A stretch of 64,000 nt of DNA from Kaistella gelatinilytica (GTDB taxonomy: Bacteria; Bacteroidota; Bacteroidia; Flavobacteriales; Weeksellaceae). The notes beneath the pieces are model-generated. The model was given only the letters and a program-made list of their open reading frames with translations. It made no database searches and was not told the origin of the DNA. This document shows, one piece after another, positions 62,263 to 64,000 of the stretch; position 1 is the stretch's first letter; every line of letters starts with the position of its first letter. A program made the translations under genes and the position numbers. The DNA lies in assembly GCF_015679325.1 (NCBI RefSeq), contig NZ_JADPVI010000001.1:558001-622000 (forward strand). Reading direction: 5' to 3'.

Positions 62263-63894
62263 TTAAACAACTGGATTTTCCGCCGGTGTTTCTTCAACCA
62301 ATTCATCTTCTTCTAAACTCTTATTTTTTGTTTTTAAATAAAGGGTTCCGATGATCAAACAGACTCCCGCAACTACGATCGGATACCATAATCCTTCGAG
62401 ATACCATTCTGAATGTCCGGCATCTTTTCCTGACACGACGAGATACGTTGCAACTGCAGGAAGTAATCCTCCAAACACCCCATTTCCAATATGATAAGGC
62501 AATGACATCGAAGTATAGCGAATTTTGAGTGGGAACATTTCAACTAAGAAAGCTGCAATTGGTCCGTAAACCATCGTTACAAAAACAACCTGTATAAATA
62601 CCAGCATAATGAGCAACCATCTGGTGTCCGGATTTACCGTAATCGCCGTCTTAATAAGCGGTGCTTCAGGTTTTCCGTTGACTATGATTGGTCCGGCTGC
62701 TGCCCAATGTACGATGCTGTCTTTTTTCATTACCGTTCCGTCTGTAAATACTTTTTCCTGATGGAACGTGATCAAGCTGTCTGTCGAAATCTTTGCGTGA
62801 ACTTTTACCGTTCTCTTTTCTGTTAATCCGTTTTTAGCAACTACTTTACTTTCGATGTGTACCGAATTATACATTGCTTTATAGATTGGTCGGTAAGCGA
62901 TAATTGCTAACAACATCCCGATCATCATAATTGGTTTACGACCGATTTTATCAGATAGCCAACCGAAAAGTACAAACAATGGCGTTGCTACAAAAAGTGC
63001 TAAAGCCATCATCGTATCAACTTGTGCAGATTCAATATTCATTACTTTCTGCATAAAACTCATGGAGTAGAATTGACCGGTGTACCAAATAACTCCCTGT
63101 CCCATTACGGCTCCAAATAAAGCAAGCAATACAAATTTGAAATTAAATTTATTTCCAAAACTTTCTTTCAAAGGATTTTTAGAAGTTTTTCCTTCTTTTT
63201 TCGCTTTGGCAAAAAGTGGTGATTCTGCCATGTTTCGACGGATCACATAAGAAACACCAACCATTAAAATAGAGATCCAGAATGGAACTCTCCAACCCCA
63301 ACTGTCAAATTCTTCCGGAGAAAGCGAAGTTTTAGTTACCAAAATCACGATCAGTGAAATAAATAAACCTGAAGTCGCAGTCGTTTGAATCCAGGAAGTC
63401 CAGTATCCACGTCGATGTGGTTGTGAATATTCGGCAACATAAGTTGCAGCACCTCCATATTCTCCACCTAATGCTAAACCTTGTAAAAGTCTTAGGATTA
63501 AAACCAAAACCGGTGCAGCGTAACCGATCGTTTCATATTCTGGCACACAACCGATCAGGAAAGTTGAGAATCCCATGATCAAAAGTGTTACCAGAAACGT
63601 ATATTTTCTACCGATGATATCTCCCAGTCTTCCGAAGAATAATGCGCCGAAAGGTCTTACTACAAATCCTGCAGCAAAAGTTGCAAGCGTAGATAAGAAG
63701 GCCGCAGTCGGATTATCTGCCGGGAAAAATTTTGTGGCTAAAACCACCGCTAAACTTCCGAAAATGTAGAAGTCATACCACTCGATCAGTGTTCCGAGTG
63801 AGGAGGCCATGATGACACCCCAAATCGTTTTGTTCTTTTTTCTCTCCGCAACATAAGCATCATGCTCTTCCTGCGTATTAAATTTTTTGGCCAT
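62263..63894 (-). CDS. MFS transporter, MHS (metabolite:H+ symporter) type with large loop insertion
   Basis: 543 residues. Starts VIMASSLGTLIEWYDFYIFG, has the MFS motif GRLGDIIGRKYTF, RLLQGLALGGEYGGAATYVAEY and WGWRVPFWISI, all typical of the MHS group (proline/betaine, dicarboxylate, shikimate). A hydrophilic stretch of ~80 residues (345-424) lies between two membrane spans near the eighth segment. In this operon it may import a short organic acid for the acs/prpE enzymes. Confidence 0.88.
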   Translation of the reverse strand: MAKKFNTQEEHDAYVAERKKNKTIWGVIMASSLGTLIEWYDFYIFGSLAVVLATKFFPADNPTAAFLSTLATFAAGFVVRPFGALFFGRLGDIIGRKYTFLVTLLIMGFSTFLIGCVPEYETIGYAAPVLVLILRLLQGLALGGEYGGAATYVAEYSQPHRRGYWTSWIQTTATSGLFISLIVILVTKTSLSPEEFDSWGWRVPFWISILMVGVSYVIRRNMAESPLFAKAKKEGKTSKNPLKESFGNKFNFKFVLLALFGAVMGQGVIWYTGQFYSMSFMQKVMNIESAQVDTMMALALFVATPLFVLFGWLSDKIGRKPIMMIGMLLAIIAYRPIYKAMYNSVHIESKVVAKNGLTEKRTVKVHAKISTDSLITFHQEKVFTDGTVMKKDSIVHWAAAGPIIVNGKPEAPLIKTAITVNPDTRWLLIMLVFIQVVFVTMVYGPIAAFLVEMFPLKIRYTSMSLPYHIGNGVFGGLLPAVATYLVVSGKDAGHSEWYLEGLWYPIVVAGVCLIIGTLYLKTKNKSLEEDELVEETPAENPVV

Positions 63895-64000
63895 AATTTA
63901 TTTGTTTTTGTTTTTTAATATTTATGAGTTATAGTGCGCTTGACCTTAATTTTTTTAGAATGAATACATCACTCTCACCATAGCGCGCAAGTTTCCGACA
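63895..64000. other. Right window edge, no gene seen
   Basis: About 106 bp upstream of the MFS gene. AT-rich then a short mixed segment (GTGCGCTTGACC, CATAGCGCGCAAG). It may hold the operon promoter, but no good -7 box is visible on the minus strand. Confidence 0.4.

Overview
The window looks like chromosomal DNA of a Bacteroidota bacterium, most likely a Flavobacteriales member close to Chryseobacterium/Kaistella (Weeksellaceae). The grounds are AT-rich DNA, several promoters of the Bacteroidota type (-7 box TAnnTTTG), two proteins with type IX secretion sorting domains (34609-38166 and 45285-46706), a monomeric isocitrate dehydrogenase, a mevalonate-type GHMP kinase, and intergenic repeats of the kind common in this group. 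The genus is an inference.

Layout. 1-9400 (+): a histidine kinase cut by the left edge, a bifunctional-nuclease-family protein, a nucleoside transporter, thiolase, a UMF1-type MFS protein, mevalonate-kinase-like and UbiA prenyltransferase genes, and rluB. 9466-12418 (-): a lipoprotein and icd. 12781-19263 (+): tpx, a DUF763 protein, a small SRPBCC/VOC cluster, and an ECF sigma factor with two small target genes and a DnaJ-domain protein. 19279-25650: a 50-residue Cys/Lys-rich small gene, gcvP, a Ca-binding-repeat lipoprotein, dgt and a membrane protein. 25838-30477 (-): a two-gene operon of a trypsin-subtilisin fusion protease and an M19-like metallohydrolase, both without signal peptides. 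30782-43204: SPFH protein, lipoprotein, DUF962 protein, amino acid permease, a large T9SS type B protein, a long TPR protein and a beta-barrel protein. 43281-43354: tRNA-Arg(UCG). 43551-45077 (-): nitroreductase-ohrR-ohr with a recognisable OhrR operator. 45285-46706: T9SS type A protein. 46785-47438 (-): transaldolase. 47514-53401 (-): a type III polyketide synthase cluster. 53763-63894 (-): acetyl-CoA and propionyl-CoA synthetases, a receiver-only response regulator, a REP-associated transposase, an SLC5-type transporter-histidine kinase, two small membrane proteins and an MFS transporter.

How genes work together. The type III PKS cluster carries its own ACP, ketosynthase, dehydratase, a FabL-like enoyl reductase (Tyr-x6-Lys), chalcone-synthase-type enzyme, methyltransferase and flavoprotein; this suggests a dedicated fatty acyl starter made into an alkylresorcinol- or pyrone-like lipid that is then methylated and oxidised. 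The acs/prpE block with a transporter-kinase and a receiver resembles the CrbS/CrbR acetate-switch arrangement, but the receiver here has no DNA-binding domain. The ECF sigma gene and a small gene 1.2 kb downstream share an 11-nt-spaced bipartite promoter motif found three times, which implies an autoregulated mini-regulon.

Most notable observations are the ECF motif, the dual-protease/M19 operon, the PKS cluster, and a REP-transposase cassette whose hairpins show compensatory changes and which has landed between the kinase and receiver genes. Function assignments rest on motif recognition by eye; no database search was run.
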